Counted from the stretch's first letter, positions 6,369 to 14,896 are shown. The stretch is DNA of 17,112 nt from an uncultured Fibrobacterota bacterium (GCA_903862805.1 CAIOZP010000180.1:1-17112); one strand, 5' to 3'. Program-made: numbers and translations. Notes: a model not told the origin generated them from the letters alone.

Positions 6369-9300
6369 TCACTTGAAGAGAACGAGCTCTTTGCGGTAGC
6401 GAATAACATCATGCGAATCGTCCATAGTGACTATCACGAAATAACGACCGTTACGACACATCCGTCCTGAATTATCTCCTATAAACAACGGCAGGCCGGT
6501 TTCGTTACCGAGCTGCACATCACGCGATGTCTCGCGTCCGTCCCACCAGATGAAATATTCCTGACTGCTTGCCGCGTTATACATGACAGCCGACGCCACA
6601 ATCGTTCCTTCGTATGTGCAAATCTGGATCTTTAACGTGATGTTGTTAATCATCTTCGATGAAACTGCAACATGAAGGCAAGTCCCTTTCTGGGCATCGG
6701 CACCATATTCCAATCTCGGTGTTACATAAGGCGAAAACGGGTTCGGGCTTATTCTCAACGAACCCTTTTCGTTGTTGGCGAAGCGCATCATACCGTAGCG
6801 GGAGAAATGTGTAGTATTTACGGCGACACTGCTGTTTCCGGAAGACATTTCGGAGTTCGACAAGGCGCTCCAACGGATACTGTCCGGGCTCCACAAACCT
6901 ACGGCGAAATGGTCGGGACTCGATTTAGCTTCCTCTGCAAACTGGGCGGGAACACCGATGGAAACATTAATACTGTCGGATGAAGAGACATTCAGCGGAA
7001 CATTGTTCAGCTCGGTAATATCGTAAGCATCCGAAACGAGGTCGAGCCCCGGATTTGCGGAATCGGCGCCGTGCCCTTTGGCCGTCACAAGATTCAGCTT
7101 GTTGTCTTTCACCCAAGGACGCTCGATCTGCAGCAAAGCCGTCTGGCCCGAATCTACAACTCCCGCCGGTAAATAGACCTTGCAACCATTTCCCGTGTTG
7201 ACCGTGTCGTTGATGTGGCGGAATATATACACCACTTTCTGACCACGATCGTACAGATACTTGCCGACCTGAGGATTATACTCGCCGGTCATGCCGGACG
7301 CGTTGGCAACAATTCTGGCGTATCCAGAGAATGTCGGCGATGGGCTAAACACTCCGTTTGAAGAAACGGTTCCAGCGCTCGAAGGGATCAACGACCATGT
7401 CGGAGTAACAGAAACCGTTCCACCTGACGAATCCAGACCCGTTGCGACATAGGATCCGATGTCAACAGATGATGTCGTTATGTAAGCTCTGCCATCGCTG
7501 TTGATTCTCTGAACCACGATACTGTCGAGTCCATTTTTGGAGATACGGAACTTAACGATGCAATACGAAGCAAGACTTGATGCCACCTTGTATGGCGATG
7601 CTTTTGCAAGGGTTCCGCGAAGCCGCACAAAGGATTTTCCAGTTCCGTTCAATGTTGACACAACGACATGTACACCCTCTGAATCTGCCAACACCTGTCC
7701 GGTAGAACATCCAAACGCAGAGTCAAATGTCCAAACAACATCGCTCGGCTTGAAACTCTTTACCCGCTGGAACTTTGTTCCGAAATATCCCCTGAATACC
7801 AGATTGACAGTACTGCGAGCCGGATAGGTTATAGTATCGTCGGAAGACGGCGTGATTTCTATCTTCGATAGCACAGAAGTGTCGGGACTGACGTAAGTCT
7901 GATACGTTCGGAACGAACTGCCGTAAACATCGGCACCTTTCAATATTCTGAACCAGTAAAGCATCTGGCTTCCATCCGCCGAATACGGAATCTTGAACAC
8001 ATAGCGTGATGCCGTTGTTCCCTTTATGACCGTGTCCGGCACACTTGTCAACTGCCATTTTGAAGCGCCGATATCGCGATAGTACATACTTATGCTGTCT
8101 GCAACAACACCCTTTGCGATGCTCAATGTACAAGAAACTGTTCCAGCGATCATTCTTGTTGTATCTGATCTGTGATGGACAAACGGAAGATCGACGGTGT
8201 CCTTGAATATCGAATCAGGACTATCAACTATTGTATAGGAATGACGGCTGCAATCAACAAGAGAGTCCGATGACGGCGTGATACCAATCTGATATGTACC
8301 GATACCAACACTGTCTATTGCCAAACCGGCTGCAATTGACTTATCGAAAGGAATGGAAACCTTCACGCGACCAGGAACCACAACACCATCATGCGTGCCA
8401 AACCATGTAACGCTCTTGCTGCCCGGGCTAACCACGATATTCACCGAATCGATCAACCTCGGCCCCGTGCCGTTATCCGCCTTGACTATTCCGTTCTGAA
8501 CAACCAAAGTGCTTCCTTTTTTCAGGGCACCGGAAGAATCCTTCAGCATTACACTGTCAAGAACGAGTCCCACACGACCAGCGGTCACGGAGTAAAGGCC
8601 ATCTGGAATGGATCCGATCTGGTAAAATCCGAGTGCATCTGTTTTCGACGATGCAACGACCTGACCGGTAACCGAGTCGGCCAAAGTAACGCTTACATTG
8701 GCCGCCACTCCAACTCCTGGAATCGAAGCATGCCCTGTAAAAACCGCGAAGGACAGAATCGTGTCGGTTGTATTCAATGTTGCGCCAAGAGCCGGACTCA
8801 ACGTAGCCAGTGTCGATGTGTCAAATCCGTTTGCGAATGCATACACTGAATATTTGCGGCCGCCGGCAATGCTTATGCCGAATTTTCCATATGTTTTGTC
8901 TGTTGTTCCGGAAACGGTATCGCCAAGCGTGTCGGCCAAAACAACAGTGGCATTTGTTATGGGTGCGAAAACATATTTGCGGCCATCCCAAGATTTACCG
9001 ATTACATAACCACGGATAAGCGCAGCGCCGGAACTGAGGGAGATATTCCTCTGCGTGTTGCTGGTTACCGAAAATGTTGCCTGATACGATGTAAATCCAA
9101 TTTTGTATGCCTTCAGCGTGTATGTTCCCGGGCTCATCACAAATGAGTAAGATCCGTCGGACGGCGTTGAAGGGATTTCCGAAATCAATTGGTCGCCGGA
9201 GTACAAATCAACAGTTGCACCGTTTATAGACACGCCGCTGCCATTTTTAACCTGCCCATAGACAGAAACATTGTTGTGTTTGATGACAAGAGCTCTCGTC

Positions 9301-11021
9301 ATATCAACATTTTCGCCGAAAGTCACAAATGTATCACGAACTGCCGAATTATCATATCCCATCTTTTCGGCCCATATATGCCACGAAGCTTCGGCACAAC
9401 TAAGCACATATCCACCTTTAGGATCTGTCTGAACTGAAACACTGTCGCCATTGTCTGAAACGCCCTGCACGATTGCCAAGCCTACAGGCTGCCCTGCATC
9501 ATCAACGACCTTGCCAAATACAGAGGCATCAGGCCGTTTCATGAAGGCAGTGATGGTAGTGGTGTTACTGTCGGTAATTGTCACCGTCTGCTCTGTCGGA
9601 AGAAAACCGGTCTTCTCCATTGTCAGTTTGTATCTGCCAGCCGGTTGTGTTCTCGAAAGATAACCGTTGACATCGGTATAAAAGAGCAACGGAGCTTCCA
9701 TGGAACCGTCAAGAACATCGATCTTTAGATCAACAAGTCCGACAGATTTCTGAACAACAGTGTTGCCAACGGTAATCTGTTCGGCGGTATTGACGACAAT
9801 CGTTCCGGTTGGCGCGTCGTATTTGAACGTACCTTCCGGTCCGCTTGTGCCGAATCCCTTTTTGTCAACTGCGATGACTTTCCATGTGTATGTGTTTCGC
9901 TTCAATGTCGATTTTGCGTTGATGGTTGCAGTCGCCGTATCTCCCGCTATTGCGCCAGCCGTGATTTCGTCGTTCCAGACTACAAGTTGAGCGTCGATGC
10001 CGTTTAGATCTGATGATTTTGTATACAGGTAAATTTTGTAAGTATTGACGGAGTCAGTCCGTGTATTTTTCCACTTGAATGTAATTGTCGAATCTTTTGT
10101 CCGACGAAGTGTCGTGTCCAATGGCCAATATAACGTTGGCGGAGTGAGCGTAGTTCCGCTGACCGTGAATGTTTTCGGAATCGGAAGTGGTGTAAATGAG
10201 CTGTATTCCGGCGCATTGCCGTAGTTTCCGAGAACAAGCCAGTTGTAGGTTTTTCCTGGTGAGATCGGCGGTGGATTTGCAGTAATGGTTCCTGAAGGAT
10301 CGGGGGCACCATAAGTCATCTGTGTGCTACTTGTGATCGCTTCCCAGATAACACTCATGTTGCTAACGGTTTTATTCTGCAAATCAATCTGAAACGGCTT
10401 ATCCGAAACCATTATATGATAATAGGGAACACCGGGAACCGCACTCCACGTAAACGTCGGAGACACATCTGTAATTATCGAATCTGGTTTGTATAGAACA
10501 GATGCCTGATCAGCACGAACAATCAGTTTCATCTCGTCAGACCAGAAAAGTGTCGTGTCGGTATTTCTTGATGTTTTACCCTTAAGAGCGACTACGAAGT
10601 AGTAAATACCGGCGCCCATGTTGTGCTGATCTTTGGGCCGGAATTTGATTCCTCGTTGAAGCGGGCTTGTGCGGGTTCCGTCGAGATTGACGATATTGAC
10701 ATTGTTTTCGACTACATAGCTATTTTGAAAACCCACAGGAACTGTATCAACTGCAAAAACGGTGACAGAATCTTTGTATTTCGACATCACGCCACCGCCG
10801 GGAACACCGGAGTAATAGATCGTGCCTGAATCCGGAATAACAAGCGCGGTGCGAGACAGCCCAGTCCACTTGACCCAAACCCCGCTATCTGGAGGAACGA
10901 TCGACAGTGGGAAATCCGTCAGAACATACGGAGTCGACTGCACAGCAGCAGAAGACTGAACGGATGCCACGACCGAAGCCGTAAAAATCAGGCACATTGT
11001 GACAAAGAGTTTCAATCGCAT
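6369..11021 (-). CDS. Giant secreted surface protein with FnIII-, carboxypeptidase-regulatory- and FlgD-like modules
   Basis: 1550 residues from ATG 11021, chosen over GTG 11048 because AAGGA (11030-11034) sits eight bases ahead and a signal peptide (MRLKLFVTMCLIFTASVVAS) then lies at the N-terminus. Fibronectin-III-like modules occupy about 176-400 (FTWSAVPGVPYYHIMVSD; FKWKNTR...TYTWKVIAVD). About five carboxypeptidase-regulatory/PEGA-like beta modules follow at about 405-830, recognisable by repeats such as GRYKLTMEKTGFLP, GSYSFVMSPGTYTLKAYKIGF and GFYQIGSIPDGLYSVTAG. An Ig-like stretch lies at about 1155-1245. The last 130 residues open with LRISPNPFSP and contain NGRYFVIVTM, like FlgD-type or sorting modules of FCB-group secreted proteins. 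I infer a secreted or surface-attached adhesin or structural protein. No catalytic motif is visible. It lies 39 bases after the barrel gene and 13 bases before the TolB-PorV gene. Confidence 0.82.
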   Translation of the reverse strand: MRLKLFVTMCLIFTASVVASVQSSAAVQSTPYVLTDFPLSIVPPDSGVWVKWTGLSRTALVIPDSGTIYYSGVPGGGVMSKYKDSVTVFAVDTVPVGFQNSYVVENNVNIVNLDGTRTSPLQRGIKFRPKDQHNMGAGIYYFVVALKGKTSRNTDTTLFWSDEMKLIVRADQASVLYKPDSIITDVSPTFTWSAVPGVPYYHIMVSDKPFQIDLQNKTVSNMSVIWEAITSSTQMTYGAPDPSGTITANPPPISPGKTYNWLVLGNYGNAPEYSSFTPLPIPKTFTVSGTTLTPPTLYWPLDTTLRRTKDSTITFKWKNTRTDSVNTYKIYLYTKSSDLNGIDAQLVVWNDEITAGAIAGDTATATINAKSTLKRNTYTWKVIAVDKKGFGTSGPEGTFKYDAPTGTIVVNTAEQITVGNTVVQKSVGLVDLKIDVLDGSMEAPLLFYTDVNGYLSRTQPAGRYKLTMEKTGFLPTEQTVTITDSNTTTITAFMKRPDASVFGKVVDDAGQPVGLAIVQGVSDNGDSVSVQTDPKGGYVLSCAEASWHIWAEKMGYDNSAVRDTFVTFGENVDMTRALVIKHNNVSVYGQVKNGSGVSINGATVDLYSGDQLISEIPSTPSDGSYSFVMSPGTYTLKAYKIGFTSYQATFSVTSNTQRNISLSSGAALIRGYVIGKSWDGRKYVFAPITNATVVLADTLGDTVSGTTDKTYGKFGISIAGGRKYSVYAFANGFDTSTLATLSPALGATLNTTDTILSFAVFTGHASIPGVGVAANVSVTLADSVTGQVVASSKTDALGFYQIGSIPDGLYSVTAGRVGLVLDSVMLKDSSGALKKGSTLVVQNGIVKADNGTGPRLIDSVNIVVSPGSKSVTWFGTHDGVVVPGRVKVSIPFDKSIAAGLAIDSVGIGTYQIGITPSSDSLVDCSRHSYTIVDSPDSIFKDTVDLPFVHHRSDTTRMIAGTVSCTLSIAKGVVADSISMYYRDIGASKWQLTSVPDTVIKGTTASRYVFKIPYSADGSQMLYWFRILKGADVYGSSFRTYQTYVSPDTSVLSKIEITPSSDDTITYPARSTVNLVFRGYFGTKFQRVKSFKPSDVVWTFDSAFGCSTGQVLADSEGVHVVVSTLNGTGKSFVRLRGTLAKASPYKVASSLASYCIVKFRISKNGLDSIVVQRINSDGRAYITTSSVDIGSYVATGLDSSGGTVSVTPTWSLIPSSAGTVSSNGVFSPSPTFSGYARIVANASGMTGEYNPQVGKYLYDRGQKVVYIFRHINDTVNTGNGCKVYLPAGVVDSGQTALLQIERPWVKDNKLNLVTAKGHGADSANPGLDLVSDAYDITELNNVPLNVSSSDSINVSIGVPAQFAEEAKSSPDHFAVGLWSPDSIRWSALSNSEMSSGNSSVAVNTTHFSRYGMMRFANNEKGSLRISPNPFSPYVTPRLEYGADAQKGTCLHVAVSSKMINNITLKIQICTYEGTIVASAVMYNAASSQEYFIWWDGRETSRDVQLGNETGLPLFIGDNSGRMCRNGRYFVIVTMDDSHDVIRYRKELVLFK

Positions 11022-11029
11022 ATTAAAGT

Positions 11030-11034
11030 TCCTT
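11030..11034 (-). promoter_or_regulatory. Shine-Dalgarno site fixing the surface-protein start
   Basis: AAGGA within an A-rich run lies eight bases before ATG 11021 on the minus strand. It overlaps the codons of the alternative GTG 11048 start, making that longer form unlikely. Confidence 0.75.
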
Positions 11035-11060
11035 TTCTTACTAAACACCTGTCATGAGCT

Positions 11061-12470
11061 TCAGAAATTGTAAATAATGCCGGCTTTCAAAGCAGTGAGC
11101 GGAAGTACATCCGCCTCAAGAAGCACCTGAATCTTGCTTCCAACGGTTGCGCCAAGACTTAATACCGGCAGCATTATTCCATTCCCAAGCTTCACTGCAT
11201 GGCTTCCTTCTGCTTTTGAAAGAATGTTTGTCTGGTTGCGGAAGTCAACATCCATCGAATACACGCCGAGGTTGAAAAAAGCATAGTTGAAATTTCCATG
11301 AAGCATTATGTAATGATCGGTTTTTACCGAAATCCGCATATCGAGAGTGTCGTTGGTTGTCGTCAGTGTCGAAGTATCACCTTCAAGAAGATGCTTTATA
11401 TGAGGATCGTAAAGCTCAAGTCCAAGCTCTCCTACGGTTTTGGTATATGAGATGAACAGCTTGTTTGGTACAATGTCGAAAACAATAGTGAATGCATGGG
11501 GCATTTTCCAAACAAGATTATTCGTAGTGGAATATTCCATTGTGTTGACATCGCCGTTCAGAAACCGATTCAGGTTGTTGACCAAATACTGACTGTTGCT
11601 AAAGCTGTCGGTTATGCCGAACGATTCAGGGTCAACGAAGAATGGAACGGAATATTTGGCATCAAGGGAACCATGCGCCTGCGCCGCCTTCATTCCGAAA
11701 CGCCCGATCACACTGAAACGCCATACGCGCGCAGCCACAGTTGGCGTCCAGCGGACAAGTGTATAGTGACCATCAATCGTGTTGTGAAGACTGTACTGAA
11801 GGGGCTTCTGCCCCATATCAACGCCGTTGAGAACTGGATCGACATATCCGTCAATGTCAACGTCAACCTTACCGTTCATGTCGAAAGCGAATGAATTTCT
11901 GCTCATGTTGAAGGCAAGCTCAAGCCACTTGTTCACTTCGTAAGCATAACCGAAATTCATTGTCTCCCAGCCCATTGAAATATTGAGGGGAACACTCACC
12001 ATTCCGCGCATAAACAGATTCACCTGTGCGCCGGGATCGGAAGCGATTGTGAAATTCGGCTCGCCAAGGACGTTGGAGTATGACATGTGCATCATCTGCA
12101 TGTTCGAAAAAGAAGCAACGCCACCGAGCATCGGCACATCTACACGGATGGTTGTATTCGGGTATTGTCGTGCAGAAGCCTTGGGCGCAAAATCGTCACC
12201 GGAGTTGAACTGCCCGGATGCACTGCTGGTCAGGCTGCTTGTAACACTCTGATCAAGGGTATACTTGATCGGGATGTTCACCCCGAAATACCCGCGCGGC
12301 TCATCGAAGTTCACCCGTAACGGTGATTTCAGATAGTCGTAATTGAATCCGACCGCCAACTCCGCCTTGAAATCCGGAGCGTCAATAGACTGTTTCATTC
12401 CCTGACCCGCCGCGTCGAACAGTGGCACCAGTGCCATTATTCCCGTCGCGACCATTCTTCTTGCTCTCAT
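11061..12470 (-). CDS. Putative outer-membrane beta-barrel protein
   Basis: A 469-residue protein with an N-terminal signal peptide (MRARRMVATGIMALVPLFDAAG). Alternating amphipathic beta-strand patterns run through its whole length (for example FKAELAVGFNYDYL, ITDSFSNSQYLVNNL, HYIMLHGNFNYAFFNLGVYSMDV). It ends in GIIYNF, the terminal Phe expected of substrates of the outer-membrane assembly machinery. No family could be named from sequence alone. ATG 12470 has AAGGT at 12478-12482, seven bases upstream. It is the first gene of the operon with the 1550-residue surface protein and the TolB-PorV fusion, and has a sigma70-like promoter close upstream. A role in transport or anchoring of the surface protein is possible but only inferred from position. 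Confidence 0.75.
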   Translation of the reverse strand: MRARRMVATGIMALVPLFDAAGQGMKQSIDAPDFKAELAVGFNYDYLKSPLRVNFDEPRGYFGVNIPIKYTLDQSVTSSLTSSASGQFNSGDDFAPKASARQYPNTTIRVDVPMLGGVASFSNMQMMHMSYSNVLGEPNFTIASDPGAQVNLFMRGMVSVPLNISMGWETMNFGYAYEVNKWLELAFNMSRNSFAFDMNGKVDVDIDGYVDPVLNGVDMGQKPLQYSLHNTIDGHYTLVRWTPTVAARVWRFSVIGRFGMKAAQAHGSLDAKYSVPFFVDPESFGITDSFSNSQYLVNNLNRFLNGDVNTMEYSTTNNLVWKMPHAFTIVFDIVPNKLFISYTKTVGELGLELYDPHIKHLLEGDTSTLTTTNDTLDMRISVKTDHYIMLHGNFNYAFFNLGVYSMDVDFRNQTNILSKAEGSHAVKLGNGIMLPVLSLGATVGSKIQVLLEADVLPLTALKAGIIYNF

Positions 12471-12497
12471 GCAACCGACCTTGCGTAGGTTTTGGGC

Positions 12498-12527
12498 ATT
12501 CTATCTACCTCGGAACAATAACGTCAA
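12498..12527 (-). promoter_or_regulatory. Sigma70-like promoter of the barrel/surface-protein operon
   Basis: On the minus strand, TTGACG (12527-12522) is separated by 18 bases from TAGAAT (12503-12498). Each box matches the consensus at five of six positions. The expected transcript start would give a leader of roughly 20 bases before ATG 12470. The -35 box lies immediately after the T-tract of the upstream HU gene's terminator, which fits a new transcription unit starting here. Confidence 0.6.
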
Positions 12528-12528
12528 C

Positions 12529-12554
12529 AAAAAAGGCGGACAAAAATGTCCGCC
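12529..12554 (-). terminator. Rho-independent terminator of the HU-family gene
   Basis: GGCGGACA (12535-12542) and TGTCCGCC (12547-12554) form a perfect eight-base-pair, GC-rich stem with a four-base loop. Read on the minus strand it is followed by six T residues (12534-12529). It lies 28 bases past the stop codon of the HU-family gene, and is the clearest terminator in the window. Confidence 0.9.
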
Positions 12555-12582
12555 GACCGGAAATGCATCTCATCACCTGACG

Positions 12583-12903
12583 CTATGCAACAGCTTCAGT
12601 CAATGACCGCGCCTGTGCAGTTTCGGCAATGCTTCTCTTCAGTTCGCTTGAATATTTGAACAGGGGAACCACCCGACGCTTGAGCGGAACCACTTCGCCG
12701 GTTTTTGGATTTCTTGCAGGACGCGGCTTGCGCTCCTTTACATAGAAGGTTCCGAAACCACGAATCTCAATAGATTCCTCCGACTCGAGGATGACACCGA
12801 TACTTTCGAGTAGCTCTTCCACCACAATGCGAGTATCGGACTGAGTCAGACCGGTGTAATTTGCCACCGATGAAATCAGATCGTGTTTAGTAGTATTTAC
12901 CAT
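12583..12903 (-). CDS. HU/IHF-family DNA-binding protein
   Basis: 106 residues from ATG 12903, selected because GGGAG at 12910-12914 is six bases upstream and the protein then begins with the usual family N-terminus (MVNTTKHDLISSVA). Longer in-frame starts up to 12978 are possible but unsupported. The fold is plain: an N-terminal helical dimerisation part, then EIRGFGTFYVKERK and the DNA-arm motif ARNPKTGEVVPLKRR with the intercalating Pro, ending in LFKYSSELK. The 15-residue C-terminal extension beyond the usual end is unremarkable. Such proteins bend DNA and shape the nucleoid; IHF-like and HU-like members cannot be told apart here. The gene has its own terminator and probably its own promoter. 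Confidence 0.93.
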   Translation of the reverse strand: MVNTTKHDLISSVANYTGLTQSDTRIVVEELLESIGVILESEESIEIRGFGTFYVKERKPRPARNPKTGEVVPLKRRVVPLFKYSSELKRSIAETAQARSLTEAVA

Positions 12904-12939
12904 TGAACGCTCCCGAATATTCTGGTTGTTCATTCTGCC

Positions 12940-12964
12940 GCCGTTCATTAATATCCGCAACGGC
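12940..12964. promoter_or_regulatory. Inverted repeat over the putative HU promoter
   Basis: GCCGTT (12940-12945) and AACGGC (12959-12964) are exact complements separated by 13 bases. Imperfect extensions on both sides (CTGCC/GGCAG) suggest a longer dyad with a three-base offset. It overlaps the -10 region of the putative HU promoter, so it may be an operator. It could also form a weak hairpin after the FecR gene, but has no T-tract. Confidence 0.3.
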
Positions 12965-12978
12965 AGAAACCGTGTCAA
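12950..12978 (-). promoter_or_regulatory. Putative promoter of the HU-family gene
   Basis: A perfect -35 hexamer TTGACA (12978-12973) on the minus strand is followed after 17 bases by GATATT (12955-12950), matching the -10 consensus at four of six positions including the key A and final T. It lies 47-75 bases before ATG 12903 and just beyond the stop of the FecR gene. Confidence 0.45.
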
Positions 12979-12987
12979 GCAAAGAGA

Positions 12988-13710
12988 TCATTTTTCCTTT
13001 TCCCACGTGGCATCGAGGCTTTCGTTCTTCTTCACGAAGGCGTCGTGCTTGGCCTTGTCTGGATCAATTTTGTTCTGGGAGAACGAACCATCTTTGTGGA
13101 TAGAAATCACTTGGCCGGCTACGATCATACGCCATTGATCCAGCGAAACTTCGTATGGAGGCGGCACTTCTTCAGGACCGGTTGTCTCGAAATCGTCAGC
13201 CGGTGGCGGCGCAGATGCGCTGTCACTCTTCTTCGGGCCGACAGCAACTTTGCCGTTATATACGCTGACATCCGTCGACGAATCAGCGGCCGCTTTCATC
13301 TGGAAAACAGTTCCGCGAATCGCAGCAGTGGCAGTTGGTGAACTGAGCTGGAAATCACGCTTTCCATTTACCAGCTTCTTCGCGTTGACCCACACGTTGC
13401 CGAGCGGTGTCGATGTGCTGGCGCTACCTTCGGTCAGTTTGACAATTGTGATCTTGGAATTTTCATCGAGCCTGACAAGCGCGCCGTCATGATAAAGGAT
13501 CTCTGCGAAGCTTTCCGAACGGGTGCAGAACTGATCGCCCTCGGCGAGAGGCATACCGACTTTGGCATCCATCCACTTCTCTCCGCCCTTGCGCAGAATG
13601 CTCGCCGATCCGTCAACGCGGCGAATCTTCGCCACGAGTTCCGCCGAAGCTGCCGACACAGTAAACGCCACCAGCAACGGCACAAAAACCATCAATCTCG
13701 TAATCTTCAT
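12988..13710 (-). CDS. Periplasmic FecR-domain protein
   Basis: 240 residues from ATG 13710, chosen over the frame opening at 13827 because GGAGA (13716-13720) lies five bases upstream and the protein then begins with a signal peptide cleavable after SAASA (residue 23). A FecR-like domain covers about 24-158, with SASILRKGGEKWMDAKVG, LYHDGALVRLDENSKITI and the hallmark SPTATAAIRGTVFQ near 124-137, followed by VSVYNGKVAVG. A Pro/Asp-rich linker and a charged C-terminus (WRMIVAGQVISIHKDGSF, then many Lys/Asp) follow. Unlike classical FecR, there is no membrane anchor or neighbouring ECF sigma factor, so this is a stand-alone soluble member whose ligand is unknown. It follows the PilT/PilU gene after 94 bases and precedes the HU gene by 84 bases. 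Confidence 0.85.
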   Translation of the reverse strand: MKITRLMVFVPLLVAFTVSAASAELVAKIRRVDGSASILRKGGEKWMDAKVGMPLAEGDQFCTRSESFAEILYHDGALVRLDENSKITIVKLTEGSASTSTPLGNVWVNAKKLVNGKRDFQLSSPTATAAIRGTVFQMKAAADSSTDVSVYNGKVAVGPKKSDSASAPPPADDFETTGPEEVPPPYEVSLDQWRMIVAGQVISIHKDGSFSQNKIDPDKAKHDAFVKKNESLDATWEKEK

Positions 13711-13804
13711 ATATGTCTCCATTTTTCTGCGGCGTGGCCACATGAAGTGAAAGGACAACACAGCCAAAATACATGCAAGGCAATTCACCTGTCGGTGACG
13801 AGCA

Positions 13805-14896
13805 TCACCAACGATCAGAAGTTCCACTGACGCCGGCCGAAACCTTCAGCTCGAAATCATCCGGGTTATTTGCATACTGTAACGCGGTCTGCAAAGTGAT
13901 CCGCTCATCTTTGTACAACCTGAACAGTGACTGATCGAAGGTCTGCGAACCGTATTGCGTGTAACCATCGGCGATAGCCTGCGGGATCAGTCGGGCCTTG
14001 AGCGGATCGATTATGTATTCGGCAATTGTCGCATTGTTCACGAGCACCTCCGCCGCCGGAACACGGCCCTTCCCGTCTTTGCAGGGGACAAGGCGCAGCG
14101 AAACGACCGCCACAAGCACGTTCGACAAAATGATTCGGACCTGTTCATGCTGATGCGGCGGGAAGAACGAAATGATTCGCGTGATGGTCTCGACAGCGTT
14201 CATCGTGTGGAGCGTGCTCAGGACAAGGTGACCGGTGTCGGATGCCTGAAGCGCGGTTTCCATTGTTTCGACATCGCGGATTTCGCCGATCATGATCAGA
14301 TTCGGATCCTCGCGGAAACAGGCACGGAGTGCGCGGGTAAAGCTCTTTGTATCGGCACCGACTTCGCGCTGGGCAATGGAACTCTTCTTATCCTTGAAAA
14401 GAAATTCGATCGGATCTTCGATGGTAATTATGTTGCTGGTCTTCGTCTCGTTTATGTGGTCGATCATGGAGGCAAGCAATGTCGATTTGCCGGAGCCGGT
14501 TGTGCCGGTCACGAGAATCAGTCCACGGTTTTTCTGTGCTATATCGAGAATCACTTCAGGCAGATTGAGCGTTGTGAACAGCGGAACCACCGTACGGATA
14601 GCACGGATCGCAAGTGCCGGTGTTCCGCGCTGCGAGAATACGTTCACGCGGAAACGTCCGACAGATGCAAGTCCGAAGCCGCAGTCAAGTTCGTATTCGC
14701 GCGCATAAGTGGCGCGTTGTTCCTCGGTGAGAATGAAATCTAGCACGGCCTTTATATCGTCGAGCGACATCGGCGGAACGTTTGCTGCATAGAGAACGCC
14801 GTTGATGCGAAGCACCGGAGGACAACCGACACGCATGTGAAGATCGGAGGCTTCACGCTCCATCATCGCTCTGAAAACGACATTCATGTCAATCAT
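13805..14896 (-). CDS. pilT: Type IV pilus retraction ATPase, PilT/PilU family
   Basis: 363 residues, the normal family length. This hexameric cytoplasmic ATPase disassembles the pilus to drive retraction. Visible motifs in order: SDLHMRVGCPPVLRING in the N-terminal PAS-like domain, Walker A GTTGSGKST (131-139), the Asp box IEDPIE (about 159-164), Walker B NLIMIGEIRD (199-208) and the His box TGHLVLSTLH (221-230). The C-terminal PilT signature AIRNL is replaced by TIAEY, and the ending QTFDQSLFRLYKDERI...ANNPDDFELKV resembles PilU. The protein may thus be PilU-like; no second copy is visible here. GGGGA at 14901-14905 precedes ATG 14896. It starts 17 bases after the M24 peptidase stop, in one probable operon. 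No pilin or assembly genes are in the window. Confidence 0.93.
   Translation of the reverse strand: MIDMNVVFRAMMEREASDLHMRVGCPPVLRINGVLYAANVPPMSLDDIKAVLDFILTEEQRATYAREYELDCGFGLASVGRFRVNVFSQRGTPALAIRAIRTVVPLFTTLNLPEVILDIAQKNRGLILVTGTTGSGKSTLLASMIDHINETKTSNIITIEDPIEFLFKDKKSSIAQREVGADTKSFTRALRACFREDPNLIMIGEIRDVETMETALQASDTGHLVLSTLHTMNAVETITRIISFFPPHQHEQVRIILSNVLVAVVSLRLVPCKDGKGRVPAAEVLVNNATIAEYIIDPLKARLIPQAIADGYTQYGSQTFDQSLFRLYKDERITLQTALQYANNPDDFELKVSAGVSGTSDRW

Noticed and set aside
6672-9990. Several plus-strand open frames of 70-150 codons opposite the giant surface-protein gene
   Set aside because: They lack Shine-Dalgarno sites, recognisable motifs or signal peptides and lie antisense to a well-supported gene. 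They are shadows of its codon usage.
13785-13798. Small hairpin TCACC-TGTC-GGTGA after the pilus ATPase gene
   Set aside because: Only five base pairs and no T-tract on the minus strand, so it is too weak to call a terminator.
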